In this document: piece by piece, positions 36,334 to 45,102 of the stretch
Layout of the letters: each line of letters starts with the position of its first letter
Position numbering within the stretch: the first letter of the stretch is position 1
Assembly: GCA_937923255.1 (NCBI GenBank)
Contig: CALAIL010000017.1
Span: forward strand, 1 to 64,000
DNA: 64,000 nt
Origin: an uncultured Propionivibrio sp.
GTDB lineage: Bacteria > Pseudomonadota > Gammaproteobacteria > Burkholderiales > Rhodocyclaceae
Direction of reading: 5' to 3'
The notes under the pieces: model-generated
Told to the model about the DNA's origin: nothing
Database searches by the model: none
The model's input: only the letters and a program-made list of their open reading frames with translations
Position numbers and translations under genes: made by a program

Positions 36334-38442
36334 ATGTTCAACAAGAAAATTCTCTGTATTACCCTGGCGATGTGCGGCACAAGCGCCGCACTCGGCAACG
36401 AAACGACGCGTGTATCCGCACTCCCGGTCGAAGAAGACGCACCGCGCACGCTTGGAACGGTCACGGTCATCGAACGCGCCAACACGGTGTCGTCGAATGT
36501 CGCAACTCGTCTGCCGGCCGAAGCGATGGAAACCCCATTCACCGTGCTTTCCGTGTCCGGCGATATTATCGAGGAAACGGGTGCAACCCGCCTGTCCGAT
36601 GCCATGCGCTACGCAGCCACAGTTGGCGGCACCGACAATTTCGGCAATGCCGGAGAATTCTTCAGCTCGCGCGGTTTCCAGCTCAGCGCCGGCAAAAACT
36701 ACTTCCGCGATGGCCTACGTTACCGCAAATACGGGCAAGTGCCGCTCTACGATATCGAGCGCATCGAAATCCTGCGCGGGCCGGCCTCCGTCCTCTATGG
36801 CGCGCTGGAGCCGGGTGGCGTCGTTAATATCGTTACCAAAAAGCCGGAAGCCATCGCCAGCCAGAAACTCAACATGCGCGTCGGAGAACAGGGTTATCGG
36901 CAAATCATCGGCGACATTACGGGTCCGCTCACGGAGCGCATTCGTTATCGCCTGCAGGCGATGCATGAGAATGGCACGAAATTCCGTGATCAGACGAAGA
37001 GCACATCTACCGGTTTTTCTGGGCAGATCGACATTGACCTTACGCCGAAAACTTTGTTGACTGCCCGCGCGAGCATCTTCCGCGACCACCGTACAGGCGA
37101 CCGGGGCACGGTGTTGGCGCGTGATGCGCAAGGCAACATCAATTTCGCCGAAGTGCCGCGCTCGCGTTTTCTTGGCGAACCGTTTGCCTACAATGATTTT
37201 GATGACATCAATGCTTCAGTGTCACTGCGCCACGAAGTCAACGACAACTGGCAAGTGCGCGCCGATCTTGTGCATTCACACCAGGATGAAGACCGGACGT
37301 ATATCTGGGCCATGCCGAGCGATCAGATCGTCGGCACCAACGGCCTACTCCGCCGTCAGATCGGTGACTGGCAAGCCCGTCTGCGCGGCAAACTGGGACG
37401 GCTCGAAACTACCGGGAAATTCACACTCGGACCGACTCGGCATCGTCTGCTCATCGGCGCGGAATTCGAAGATTTCGACAATCATCGCGAGAACCGCCGC
37501 TACGCTTTCCCATCGATCAACATCTACCATCCGCACTATTTGACCTCACGGCCGCGAAACGGGCGTCAAACGCTCAATTCGCCCTATGCCAGCCATTTCA
37601 ACAGCCGCAGTTTCTATGTGCAGGACATCGTCAACCTGGGCGAACACTTCACGCTGCTCGCCGGCCTGCGCCACGATCACGTGCGTGAAAAAGACCCTCG
37701 CGCCAACGACAAGATTCGCCAGACCTCGGACGGACTGACGCCGCAGATCGGCCTCGTCTGGCGGCCTGTGCACTGGATTTCACCCTACGCCAGCTTTACG
37801 CGCGGCTTTGTCCCGCAAGACGGCGTCGACCGCTCCGGAAAAGCTTTTGATCCGCAGAAATCCAAGCAATACGAAGCCGGCGTCAAACTCGACCTCTCGC
37901 CTGGACGCGCGTTCTTCTCTCTCGCGGCATTCCGCCTGGAACGCTTCAACCTCAAGATGACCGATCCCGAGGATCCGGCTTTCTCGCGCCTATCAGGCCT
38001 TCAGCGCAGCAGTGGCGTCGAAATGACGCTCGACGCCAAACCCATGCGCGGTCTCAACGTCATTCTCAATTATGCCTATATGAACAAGGCGCGGATTATC
38101 GAAGACAACCGTTACGCCGGACGCACGATCGCCAACGTACCCAAGCACGCGCTTGGCCTGTTCGCCGACTACGCCTTTTCCGGTACGCTACGCGGCCTGT
38201 CGGCCAATCTGGGCGTCACCTACGTCGATCACCGTTTCATCACGCCGCAAAACAATTTCTCGCTGCCATCCTACACGCTGGTCGACCTTGGTCTTCGTTA
38301 CGCCATCACGCCTAAGATTGATGCCACACTCAACGTGCGCAACCTGTTCGACAAAACCTACTACACTGGCGCGATCAATTCGACGACGATTGGCGTTGGC
38401 GCACCGCGCACGGCCTATGCCGGATTGAACATGCATTTCTGA
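36334..38442 (+). CDS. TonB-dependent siderophore receptor
   Basis: A 702-residue outer-membrane receptor of the FhuA/FpvA type. It has a signal peptide (cleavage near residue 21). The plug domain (~45-160) shows ETPFTVLSVSGD, DALRY-like LSDAMRYAATV and IEILRGPASVLYG followed by PGGVVNIVTKKP. A 22-strand barrel ends in phenylalanine (GLNMHF), as outer-membrane proteins do. A TonB-box-like TVTVIE is near residue 36. A purine-rich GGAAAGGAAGG lies upstream. The ligand, a ferric siderophore of unknown type, is inferred from family. Confidence 0.93.
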   Translation: MFNKKILCITLAMCGTSAALGNETTRVSALPVEEDAPRTLGTVTVIERANTVSSNVATRLPAEAMETPFTVLSVSGDIIEETGATRLSDAMRYAATVGGTDNFGNAGEFFSSRGFQLSAGKNYFRDGLRYRKYGQVPLYDIERIEILRGPASVLYGALEPGGVVNIVTKKPEAIASQKLNMRVGEQGYRQIIGDITGPLTERIRYRLQAMHENGTKFRDQTKSTSTGFSGQIDIDLTPKTLLTARASIFRDHRTGDRGTVLARDAQGNINFAEVPRSRFLGEPFAYNDFDDINASVSLRHEVNDNWQVRADLVHSHQDEDRTYIWAMPSDQIVGTNGLLRRQIGDWQARLRGKLGRLETTGKFTLGPTRHRLLIGAEFEDFDNHRENRRYAFPSINIYHPHYLTSRPRNGRQTLNSPYASHFNSRSFYVQDIVNLGEHFTLLAGLRHDHVREKDPRANDKIRQTSDGLTPQIGLVWRPVHWISPYASFTRGFVPQDGVDRSGKAFDPQKSKQYEAGVKLDLSPGRAFFSLAAFRLERFNLKMTDPEDPAFSRLSGLQRSSGVEMTLDAKPMRGLNVILNYAYMNKARIIEDNRYAGRTIANVPKHALGLFADYAFSGTLRGLSANLGVTYVDHRFITPQNNFSLPSYTLVDLGLRYAITPKIDATLNVRNLFDKTYYTGAINSTTIGVGAPRTAYAGLNMHF

Positions 38443-38514
38443 TACAGGAAAACACAAGCAGGAAGACGCATCAAACCGGCTACGCCTTTGGAGAAAATAC
38501 GCCCGAGCTTAAAG

Positions 38515-38543
38515 CCCAGCGGCTGGCGCCTTCAGCCGCCTGG
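38515..38543 (+). terminator. Possible terminator after the TonB receptor gene
   Basis: A GC-rich hairpin (CCCAG-CGGCTG / CAGCCG-CCTGGG with one bulged base) about 75 bp past the stop. There is no T-run after it, so it may be a factor-dependent or attenuating structure. Confidence 0.4.
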
Positions 38544-38693
38544 GCGGGCGCCTTGTCTTACATAGCCTCGGGCAGCAGGGCCATCAGGCTCTGCCGCATG
38601 CACAAACAGTTCAGGCAGAAGCCGTCTCCGTGTTTTCCGCATCCCGCGCCTTTTCCGAACGATTCGCGCGACAATGCGGCTTCGCCATCAACC

Positions 38694-39413
38694 ATGACGT
38701 CGCTGCCAGATCGTATGTCCTCTACGCTGATTTCGCCGATTGCCAACGCGCGGCAGACTCACCCCGCTAACGCTACGCCAGCTTCGGGCTTTACCGTACT
38801 GTATGCTGACCGTTCGCTGCTCGCGGTTAGCAAACCGCCACGCCTGCTGTCGGTGCCGGGGCGCGGAGAAGACAAGCAGGACTGCCTCATCCACCGCGTG
38901 CAGCAGGAATTCCCCGACGCACTGATCGTCCACCGCATCGATTACGACACTTCCGGCGTCCTTGTTCTGGCGCGCGGCGCGGATATGCATCGCCGGCTCA
39001 GCCGGCTGTTCCAGGATCGCAAGGTCGAAAAGCGTTACATCGCCCTCGTCGATGGCCGCCCCGCCCCGGCAAATGGCCGCATCGATTTGCCGCTTTGCGT
39101 TGACTGGCCCAACCGCCCCCGGCACATCGTCGATCCGGTCAATGGCAAGGCCGCGCTGACGCACTACCAGACGCTTGCCTACGATGCGCAAGGCAACGCA
39201 ACGCGCCTTGCGCTCACGCCGGAAACCGGCCGCACGCACCAGCTGCGCGTGCATATGCAGGCGATCGGCCATCCGATTCTCGGCGACCCGCTCTATGCCG
39301 GCCCGGCCGCGCTGGCCAAAGCGAACCGACTGTTGCTGCACGCCGAGTTTCTGGCTTTTACGCATCCGGTTACGCATAAACCAATGCGCTTTCATTGTCC
39401 GGCGGGATTCTGA
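38694..39413 (+). CDS. rluA: RluA-type 23S/tRNA pseudouridine synthase
   Basis: An RNA pseudouridine synthase closest to RluA (23S U746 / tRNA U32). LLSVPGRGEDK, the catalytic aspartate in HRIDYDTSG, CVDWPNRP and GRTHQLRVHM are all present. LLSVPGR and DWPNRP are features of RluA rather than RluC/D, which would also carry an S4 domain; none is seen. The start is uncertain: ATGs at 38694 and 38715 both leave a short N-terminal extension. Confidence 0.88.
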   Translation: MTSLPDRMSSTLISPIANARQTHPANATPASGFTVLYADRSLLAVSKPPRLLSVPGRGEDKQDCLIHRVQQEFPDALIVHRIDYDTSGVLVLARGADMHRRLSRLFQDRKVEKRYIALVDGRPAPANGRIDLPLCVDWPNRPRHIVDPVNGKAALTHYQTLAYDAQGNATRLALTPETGRTHQLRVHMQAIGHPILGDPLYAGPAALAKANRLLLHAEFLAFTHPVTHKPMRFHCPAGF

Positions 39414-39501
39414 CGCCCCGAACGTTAGGGCCGGTACGGGCAGGGGCACATCCGTCCCGTCCAGGCCAGGCGATACCACGGGCTCCATCAATAAACGCTG
39501 G

Positions 39502-40902
39502 CTAATCCAACGCGGCAAGCGCTGCCGGCAGTCTGGCCAGCGGCGGATTTTGGGCGAAATATTTGCGGATACCGTTGAAAATCGACTGCGCCATTTTTTC
39601 CTGATAAGCGCTGTCATTCAGTCGCTTTTCTTCTTCCGGATTAGAAATAAAGGCCGTTTCGACGAGGATCGACGGAATATCGGGTGCCTTGAGCACGGCA
39701 AAACCGGCCTGCTCAACGTGGTTTTTATGCAGCCGGTTAATCTGACCAATTTCCTTGAGGACAACACCGCCGAATTTGAGACTGTCACTGATCGTTGCCG
39801 TCTGCGAAAGATCCAGCAGCGTGCGCGCCAGCATTGGATCCCTGTTGGCGGCAATGTTGACGCCACCGATCAAATCGGCTTCATTTTCCTTTTGCGCCAG
39901 CCAGCGTGCGGCCGAACTCGATGCACCATGCTCAGACAGGGCAAAAACCGAAGAACCATTTGCGTCGGGACGGATAAAAGCATCGGCATGAATGGAAAGA
40001 AACAAATCGGCACGAATACGCCGCGCCTTCTGCACACGCACATTCAGCGGTACAAAGTAATCGGTATCGCGCGTGAGCATGGCACGCATATTCGGCTCAT
40101 CGTCGATTTTCGACTTGAGCCGCTTGGCGATGGCCAGCGTCACATGCTTTTCATAGCTGCCCCGGCTGCCTACGGCGCCGGGGTCCTCGCCGCCATGGCC
40201 GGGATCAATCATGATCGTTAGCATCCGCCCGCCGCCTTTCTTGCGGCGTACGGTTTTTGGCGCATCGCCCGATGCGCCGGCCTTATCGGTCGAAACGCCC
40301 GGTTTCCTCTCCCCTGTCGCGGAATCGCCCGCAGTTCGGGCGCTAGCGAGCGTTTCGTCCTCTGCCGTGTTCTCCGCTGGCGCCGGATCATCCGGCGTGT
40401 CGTGTTTCTTGATCAGTTGCGACAGGAGATCGGGCGGCTCCAGGGGATACACGTCGAGCACCAGCCGGTAGCCGTACTGACCCACTGGCGGCAGCACGAA
40501 AACCTGCGGCTTGACTTCATTCTTCAGTTCCATGACCAGACGCACGACGCCCGGTTTAAAACGGCCGGCACGCAGCAGTTTGATATTGGGGTCATCCGGT
40601 GAAATCTTGCCCGCCATGCTTTCCAGCACACTGTTGAACTCGACATTCTCCAGATCGACAACCAGACGGTGCGGGTCTTTGATCGTGAAATGCGTGAATT
40701 TAAGCGGCGCACGATGTTCGATCGTCACCCGCGTATAGTCGGCCGCCGGCCACACGCGCACAGCCACGACGCCGGGACCGCGCGAAACCGCCGCACGGCC
40801 GAATGGCGTGACGGAAAAAAGGAGCGCCGCGCCGCCGACATGCAGCAGTTCACTGATCAGCTCGCGGCGCTTGAGTAACCGGCACGGAGGCTGCTCAGAC
40901 AT
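39502..40902 (-). CDS. amiC: N-acetylmuramoyl-L-alanine amidase, AmiC-like
   Basis: A 466-residue cell-wall amidase that splits daughter-cell peptidoglycan. The N-terminus has an arginine pair before a hydrophobic stretch (KRRELISELLHVGGAALLF), suggesting Tat export as for E. coli AmiC. An AMIN domain spans ~45-150. A Ser/Thr/Asp-rich linker leads to the Amidase_3 zinc domain (~228-450), with IDPGHGGEDPG, SIHADAF and VETAFISNPEEE. Its start overlaps the tsaE frame by 46 bp, a common arrangement. Confidence 0.94.
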   Translation of the reverse strand: MSEQPPCRLLKRRELISELLHVGGAALLFSVTPFGRAAVSRGPGVVAVRVWPAADYTRVTIEHRAPLKFTHFTIKDPHRLVVDLENVEFNSVLESMAGKISPDDPNIKLLRAGRFKPGVVRLVMELKNEVKPQVFVLPPVGQYGYRLVLDVYPLEPPDLLSQLIKKHDTPDDPAPAENTAEDETLASARTAGDSATGERKPGVSTDKAGASGDAPKTVRRKKGGGRMLTIMIDPGHGGEDPGAVGSRGSYEKHVTLAIAKRLKSKIDDEPNMRAMLTRDTDYFVPLNVRVQKARRIRADLFLSIHADAFIRPDANGSSVFALSEHGASSSAARWLAQKENEADLIGGVNIAANRDPMLARTLLDLSQTATISDSLKFGGVVLKEIGQINRLHKNHVEQAGFAVLKAPDIPSILVETAFISNPEEEKRLNDSAYQEKMAQSIFNGIRKYFAQNPPLARLPAALAALD

Positions 40903-41408
40903 TGCCGCCCCGCTGTACTATAGGCATGCAGCACAAGCCGGCGCCCATCCGCCGGGCGGCTTTCCGGCCCGGTTTCTCCGGCAAAATGGAAAGCAATGCG
41001 CAGATCAGCTGCAGGCACGTAAGCAGCCGCCTTGTCCGGCCATTCGACCAGACAGACGGTATCGTCGCGGAAATATTCACCCAAGCCGGCATCTTCAAAC
41101 TCACTTGGATCATTGAATCTATAAAAATCAAAGTGGTACAAGTATAATCTCGAAACAACATAAAATTCAACCAATGTGTAAGTGGGACTTTTGACCGGTC
41201 CTTCGTATCCCAGGCTGCGTAACACGGCGCGTGCCAGCGTCGTTTTGCCGGCACCGAGATCGCCGTCGAGCCAGACCACCATGCCCGGCGTCAATAATGG
41301 CCCCAATGCCCATCCGAGCGCCTGCGTCGCCGCTTCATCCGGCAGAGGCAGCGTTAATGCCGCCGCCGGCATCTGTCCATTTTCCACACTCTTGGTTTCT
41401 GCGTTCAT
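40857..41408 (-). CDS. tsaE: tRNA threonylcarbamoyladenosine biosynthesis ATPase TsaE
   Basis: A 183-residue P-loop ATPase needed for t6A37 tRNA modification with TsaB/TsaD. Walker A GDLGAGKT is at 49-56, followed by SPTYTLVEFY and a HFDFYR segment, both typical. A ~20-residue N-terminal extension and a C-terminal tail inside the amiC overlap make it a little longer than usual (~155). It is translated just before amiC. Confidence 0.94.
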   Translation of the reverse strand: MNAETKSVENGQMPAAALTLPLPDEAATQALGWALGPLLTPGMVVWLDGDLGAGKTTLARAVLRSLGYEGPVKSPTYTLVEFYVVSRLYLYHFDFYRFNDPSEFEDAGLGEYFRDDTVCLVEWPDKAAAYVPAADLRIAFHFAGETGPESRPADGRRLVLHAYSTAGRQCLSSLRAGYSSAAS

Positions 41409-41872
41409 TTGTTTTTACCGTTTCACCTGCCTTCTGGTTTTATCCACTCTCACCGGTATTACATGATCGGCTTTTTAGCCCATTGTCACCATTCTCACCA
41501 TTGTCACACGAGACCGCACGAGTTTTTTCGGAGTTTCGGCAGTAAAGGGACGATTCATTGAGATCGACGATGCCATCAAAGCAAACAGACGCTTCCCCCT
41601 GCAGCAGCCCCGTATTTTAAGCAGATCCAAGCAGAACCGTTTTACCAGCCATCCGGCCATTGGGTAACCCGTCATTTTTGAACCGCGCGCGCCATTAATC
41701 ACCTAACGATCATCTTGTTCAACTCAACAGATGAATCGACACGCCATATGCCCAAGCATTTTGCACGCAAGTTTGTACCGCCTGGAACGCAGTCCCTGCA
41801 CGCAAATAGCCCGGTTGCTGCCTCATCGTCTGCCTCAGAAATTGTTCTCTATTTTTTCAGCATTTCCAGGCT
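41409..41872. other. Divergent intergenic region between tsaE and queG
   Basis: About 460 bp with no credible gene. It holds three tandem 9-bp units, CCATTGTCA / CCATTCTCA / CCATTGTCA (41480-41506), on the tsaE side. Nothing else stands out. Confidence 0.5.
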
Positions 41873-41884
41873 ATGATGCCGCCT

Positions 41885-43132
41885 ATGCATGAAAACGACG
41901 CCTCGCCCGCAAACGCTCCGCACGCTGCACGCCGCGCAAACCCGGCGGCTACCGCACCGGCCAAAATCCGCACGGCATTTTGTTGGGATGGTCTGGCGCA
42001 GGCCATCAAAAAACAGGCGCGAGCGCTGGGTTTTAGCGGCGTCGGCATCGCCCCCGCTTCCCTTCCGGAACAGGCGCGGGAACAACTGGCGCACTGGCTG
42101 GCGCGCGGCCACCACGGCGGCATGGATTATATGGCCAGACACGCCGGGCTACGCGGCGATCCAAATGCACTGCTACCCGGCACGCTGACCGTTATTTCTC
42201 TGCGCCTGCCTTACTGGCCGCAACCGCCCGCACAGACTGAAACGCATCTACCAAGCGCGGATAACCCCGGAATCACCGGGGAAAGCAGCCACGACGAAAA
42301 ATCGTCGAGGCACACAGAAGCGCACCCAATGGCTGGCACATCGGCGTGCATCTCATGCTACGCCCGTGGCCGCGATTATCACAAGGTCGTGCGTACGCGG
42401 CTGCAGAAGCTGGCCGACTTCATTACCACCGCGCTGCGCACCCAGATGCCGGAATTCCCATTCATCTACCGCGTCTTTTCCGATTCCGCGCCGGTCATGG
42501 AAACCGAATTTGCCCAACGCGCCGGCGTCGGCTGGCGCGGCAAACATACGCTGACCTTAACACGCACCGGCTCCTGGCATTTCCTCGGCGAACTCTACAC
42601 TAACCTACCGCTGCCGGCTGACCCGCCTGCGGCCGACCACTGCGGTGACTGCCGGCGCTGTCTCGACGCCTGCCCGACGGGCGCCATTACCGCACCGTAT
42701 GAACTCGACGCGCGCCGCTGCATCTCCTACCTGACCATTGAGCTTTCCGGCGCCATTCCGCCCGAGCTGCGGCCGCTGATCGGCAACCGCATTTACGGCT
42801 GTGACGATTGTCAGGCCGTCTGCCCCTGGAACCGCTTTGCCCGCCAGGGCGACCCGGCCTTTGCCGCGCGCACGGGATTGAATCAAGCGCCGCTCGAAGC
42901 GCTTTTCGGCTGGACGCACGAGGAGTTCGAGACACGGCTAGCCGGCAGTCCGATCCGCCGTATCGGCCACGAGCGCTGGTTGCGCAACATTGCTGTCGCG
43001 ATGGGCAACGCGCCGCCCAATCCGAACCTGCAAGCCGCCCTGCGCAGCCGGCAGAACGACCCTTCGCCGTTGGTCCGGGAACACGTCGCTTGGGCGCTGG
43101 CGCGACAGCAGTGCACAAAAAACTCAGGATAG
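41885..43132 (+). CDS. queG: Epoxyqueuosine reductase QueG
   Basis: Catalyses the last step of queuosine synthesis in tRNA, using cobalamin and two 4Fe-4S clusters. The cluster motifs CGDCRRCLDACPTGAI and CDDCQAVCPWN are intact, and HEAT-like residues follow at the C-terminus. An unusual ~45-residue hydrophilic stretch sits between LPYWP and YARGRDYHKV, which are nearly adjacent in relatives. The start is uncertain: 41885 (MHEND) or 41873. Cobalamin need fits the adenosyltransferase gene elsewhere in the window, though QueG uses the base-off cofactor without adenosylation being known to matter. Confidence 0.93.
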   Translation: MHENDASPANAPHAARRANPAATAPAKIRTAFCWDGLAQAIKKQARALGFSGVGIAPASLPEQAREQLAHWLARGHHGGMDYMARHAGLRGDPNALLPGTLTVISLRLPYWPQPPAQTETHLPSADNPGITGESSHDEKSSRHTEAHPMAGTSACISCYARGRDYHKVVRTRLQKLADFITTALRTQMPEFPFIYRVFSDSAPVMETEFAQRAGVGWRGKHTLTLTRTGSWHFLGELYTNLPLPADPPAADHCGDCRRCLDACPTGAITAPYELDARRCISYLTIELSGAIPPELRPLIGNRIYGCDDCQAVCPWNRFARQGDPAFAARTGLNQAPLEALFGWTHEEFETRLAGSPIRRIGHERWLRNIAVAMGNAPPNPNLQAALRSRQNDPSPLVREHVAWALARQQCTKNSG

Positions 43133-43216
43133 GGGATGACGCCCTAATCCGCGTGCCCGGCTGATGCCCGTTGAGGCCACGGGCAGACGCCCCGACTACC
43201 CTCGGAGCAAAGAACT

Positions 43217-44155
43217 TCAAGCGCTGATCGAAACAGAATCTGTCGCAATCGTGGCGACAGGCCGCGCCGGATCGCTGCACCATTCACTCCACGAACCGGG
43301 ATACAGGCGGGCGCCGTGCAAACCGGCCATTTCAAGCGCCAGCAGATTGTGGCAGGCGGAAACGCCCGAACCACATTGCATGACGACCCGTTCGGGCGGC
43401 ATACCGGCGAACAGGGCAAGAAATTCACGGCGTAATTCGGCGGCCGGGCGAAAGCGCCCGGAAGCATTGAGGTTCTCCTTGAAGCAGCGATTGCGTGCGC
43501 CAGGGATATGGCCGCCGACGGGGTCCATCGTTTCATTCTCACCGCGAAAGCGGTCAGCGCTGCGGGCATCGACCACCAGAAAATCCCGCCGCTTGATATT
43601 GCTCAGCACCTCATCGGCGCTCACCGTCCATCGGCCAGATTCAGGCAGCACATACTCGAACCGCACAGATTCGGCCTCGGGAAGCGTGCGTGTCAGCGGC
43701 CGCCCTTCGCCCATCCAGGCCTTGAACCCGCCGTCGAGCAGCACGACCCTCTCGTGCCCAAGCCAGCGCAGCATCCACCACAAGCGGCCGGCGACCATGC
43801 CCTCCGCATCATCATAGACGACAACCTGCGTCTGCCGCGCAATCCCAATAGCACCAAGCTTCGCTGCCAGTGTTTGCGGTTCCGGCAGAGGATGGCGGCC
43901 ATTGCGGCCATTTTTCGCGCCGGACAGATCACGGTCAAGATGCATGAAAAACGCACCCGGCAGATGCCCCTCGGCATACGCCCGCTCACCATAGTCGGGA
44001 TCGGAAAGCTGATGGCGGCAGTCAATGATGCGCCAGCCGGTATCGTTCAGATGCGCGGCCAGCGTCGCGCAGTCGACCAACAGCGAGGTCGGCGCCGGCC
44101 GGCATTGTCCATGTGCACCGGAGACCTCGCGGAAACCATTCTTGAAATCGGTCAT
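43217..44155 (-). CDS. sseA: Sulfurtransferase (3-mercaptopyruvate/thiosulfate type)
   Basis: A 312-residue two-domain rhodanese. The inactive N-terminal domain (~28-150) has IIDCRHQL and the active C-terminal domain (~175-300) has VVDARSADRF. The active-site loop CGSGVSA carries Cys261. CGSG loops are typical of mercaptopyruvate sulfurtransferases rather than thiosulfate rhodaneses (CRKG). The start is placed at 44155 (MTDFKNG), adjoining the stop of the SpoIIAA-like gene, with which it is probably co-transcribed. Confidence 0.88.
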   Translation of the reverse strand: MTDFKNGFREVSGAHGQCRPAPTSLLVDCATLAAHLNDTGWRIIDCRHQLSDPDYGERAYAEGHLPGAFFMHLDRDLSGAKNGRNGRHPLPEPQTLAAKLGAIGIARQTQVVVYDDAEGMVAGRLWWMLRWLGHERVVLLDGGFKAWMGEGRPLTRTLPEAESVRFEYVLPESGRWTVSADEVLSNIKRRDFLVVDARSADRFRGENETMDPVGGHIPGARNRCFKENLNASGRFRPAAELRREFLALFAGMPPERVVMQCGSGVSACHNLLALEMAGLHGARLYPGSWSEWCSDPARPVATIATDSVSISA

Positions 44156-44156
44156 C

Positions 44157-44504
44157 TCAGAGCCCCTGCAACCAGGCCGAAGCCTCTGCATCATCGTTGC
44201 AAACGCGCATTTCGGCACCTACAAAAACATCTATCAGCCAGGCGCTCCAGGCAACCCACTGGCTGTCCGTCACGACAGCAATCCGCCGAAAATCACCAGA
44301 GTGGGCGCGCGCAAAAACGATGTCTTCCCACGCCACATCGAGCGTCACGCTGGTCATTTCACGCAGATCGAAAAGCAGATCGGGCGGCCCTTCGGCGTGA
44401 ACGGCCGCCAGTGCCGCCGCCTCGAACTCCTGATAGTCAGCCAGCGTGAATTCTCCATAAATGTTGACTTGCACCAACCTTGGCGAATGCTGAACCACAA
44501 TCAT
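44157..44504 (-). CDS. SpoIIAA-like (STAS/SEC14-fold) protein
   Basis: A 115-residue protein resembling the SpoIIAA-like family (YTLADYQEFE-like start, DLLFDLREM, DVAWEDIVFARAH, RIAVVTDSQW). Such proteins are small, cytoplasmic and of unclear role. The start at 44504 has AAGGAG seven bases upstream; the longer frame extends into the promoter region. It is directly followed by the sulfurtransferase gene. Confidence 0.8.
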   Translation of the reverse strand: MIVVQHSPRLVQVNIYGEFTLADYQEFEAAALAAVHAEGPPDLLFDLREMTSVTLDVAWEDIVFARAHSGDFRRIAVVTDSQWVAWSAWLIDVFVGAEMRVCNDDAEASAWLQGL

Positions 44505-44811
44505 GGCGATCTCCTTCATCGCATATTTTCTTGCGTATCCAGAATCAAGTTTAGCACCCTCCCGATTGCTCACTTTGCGCCATATTGCATCGCCGTACAG
44601 TGTGCATCGCCGTACAGTGCGCAAACGGTGCACTTGGGGAAATAGCGCGCGGAATCATGAGACATGCGAGAGGAAAAAGCGCGCAAAGCGTGTAAACTTC
44701 GCCTGTTTTCCGCTGGTTTTACCGGCATATCCATACAATTTTACAAAGGGGCGGCAGCGCCACTAAACACTGCTTTTCTACGACCTTGTGTTGATTCATT
44801 CGAGTGTGCTT
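44505..44811. other. Divergent promoter region with a 17-bp tandem repeat
   Basis: About 300 bp between the SpoIIAA-like gene (-) and xseB (+). It holds two tandem copies of a 17-bp unit, GCATCGCCGTACAGTGT and GCATCGCCGTACAGTGC (44587-44620), differing only in the last base. This is a plausible operator or a simple duplication. Confidence 0.6.
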
Positions 44812-45102
44812 ATGGCAAAAAATACTTCGGCATCCGCCAGAGAACCCCAGGCTACGCACAATGCCAACGATTTACCGGACATCACCGGGCTGAAATTCGA
44901 GCCAGCGCTTGCCGAACTGGAACAACTGGTGCGCAGCATGGAAGACGGCCGCCTGCCGCTCGAAGAATCCATCACCGCCTACCGGCGCGGCAGCGCACTG
45001 CTCAATCACTGCCAGCATCTTCTGCAGGATGCTGAACACAAAATCCAGGTGCTTGAAAACGGAGCGCTGCGCGACTTCGATGCGCGCGGAGAGGCACAAT
45101 GA
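44812..45102 (+). CDS. xseB: Exodeoxyribonuclease VII small subunit
   Basis: A 96-residue small subunit of exonuclease VII. The family core KFEPALAELEQLVRSMEDG and LPLEESITAYRRG is clear, with a ~25-residue N-terminal extension. I start at 44812 (MAKNTS), eight codons into the frame. It overlaps ispA by 4 bp (ATGA), the usual betaproteobacterial start of the ispA-dxs operon. The large subunit gene xseA is not in the window. Confidence 0.92.
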   Translation: MAKNTSASAREPQATHNANDLPDITGLKFEPALAELEQLVRSMEDGRLPLEESITAYRRGSALLNHCQHLLQDAEHKIQVLENGALRDFDARGEAQ

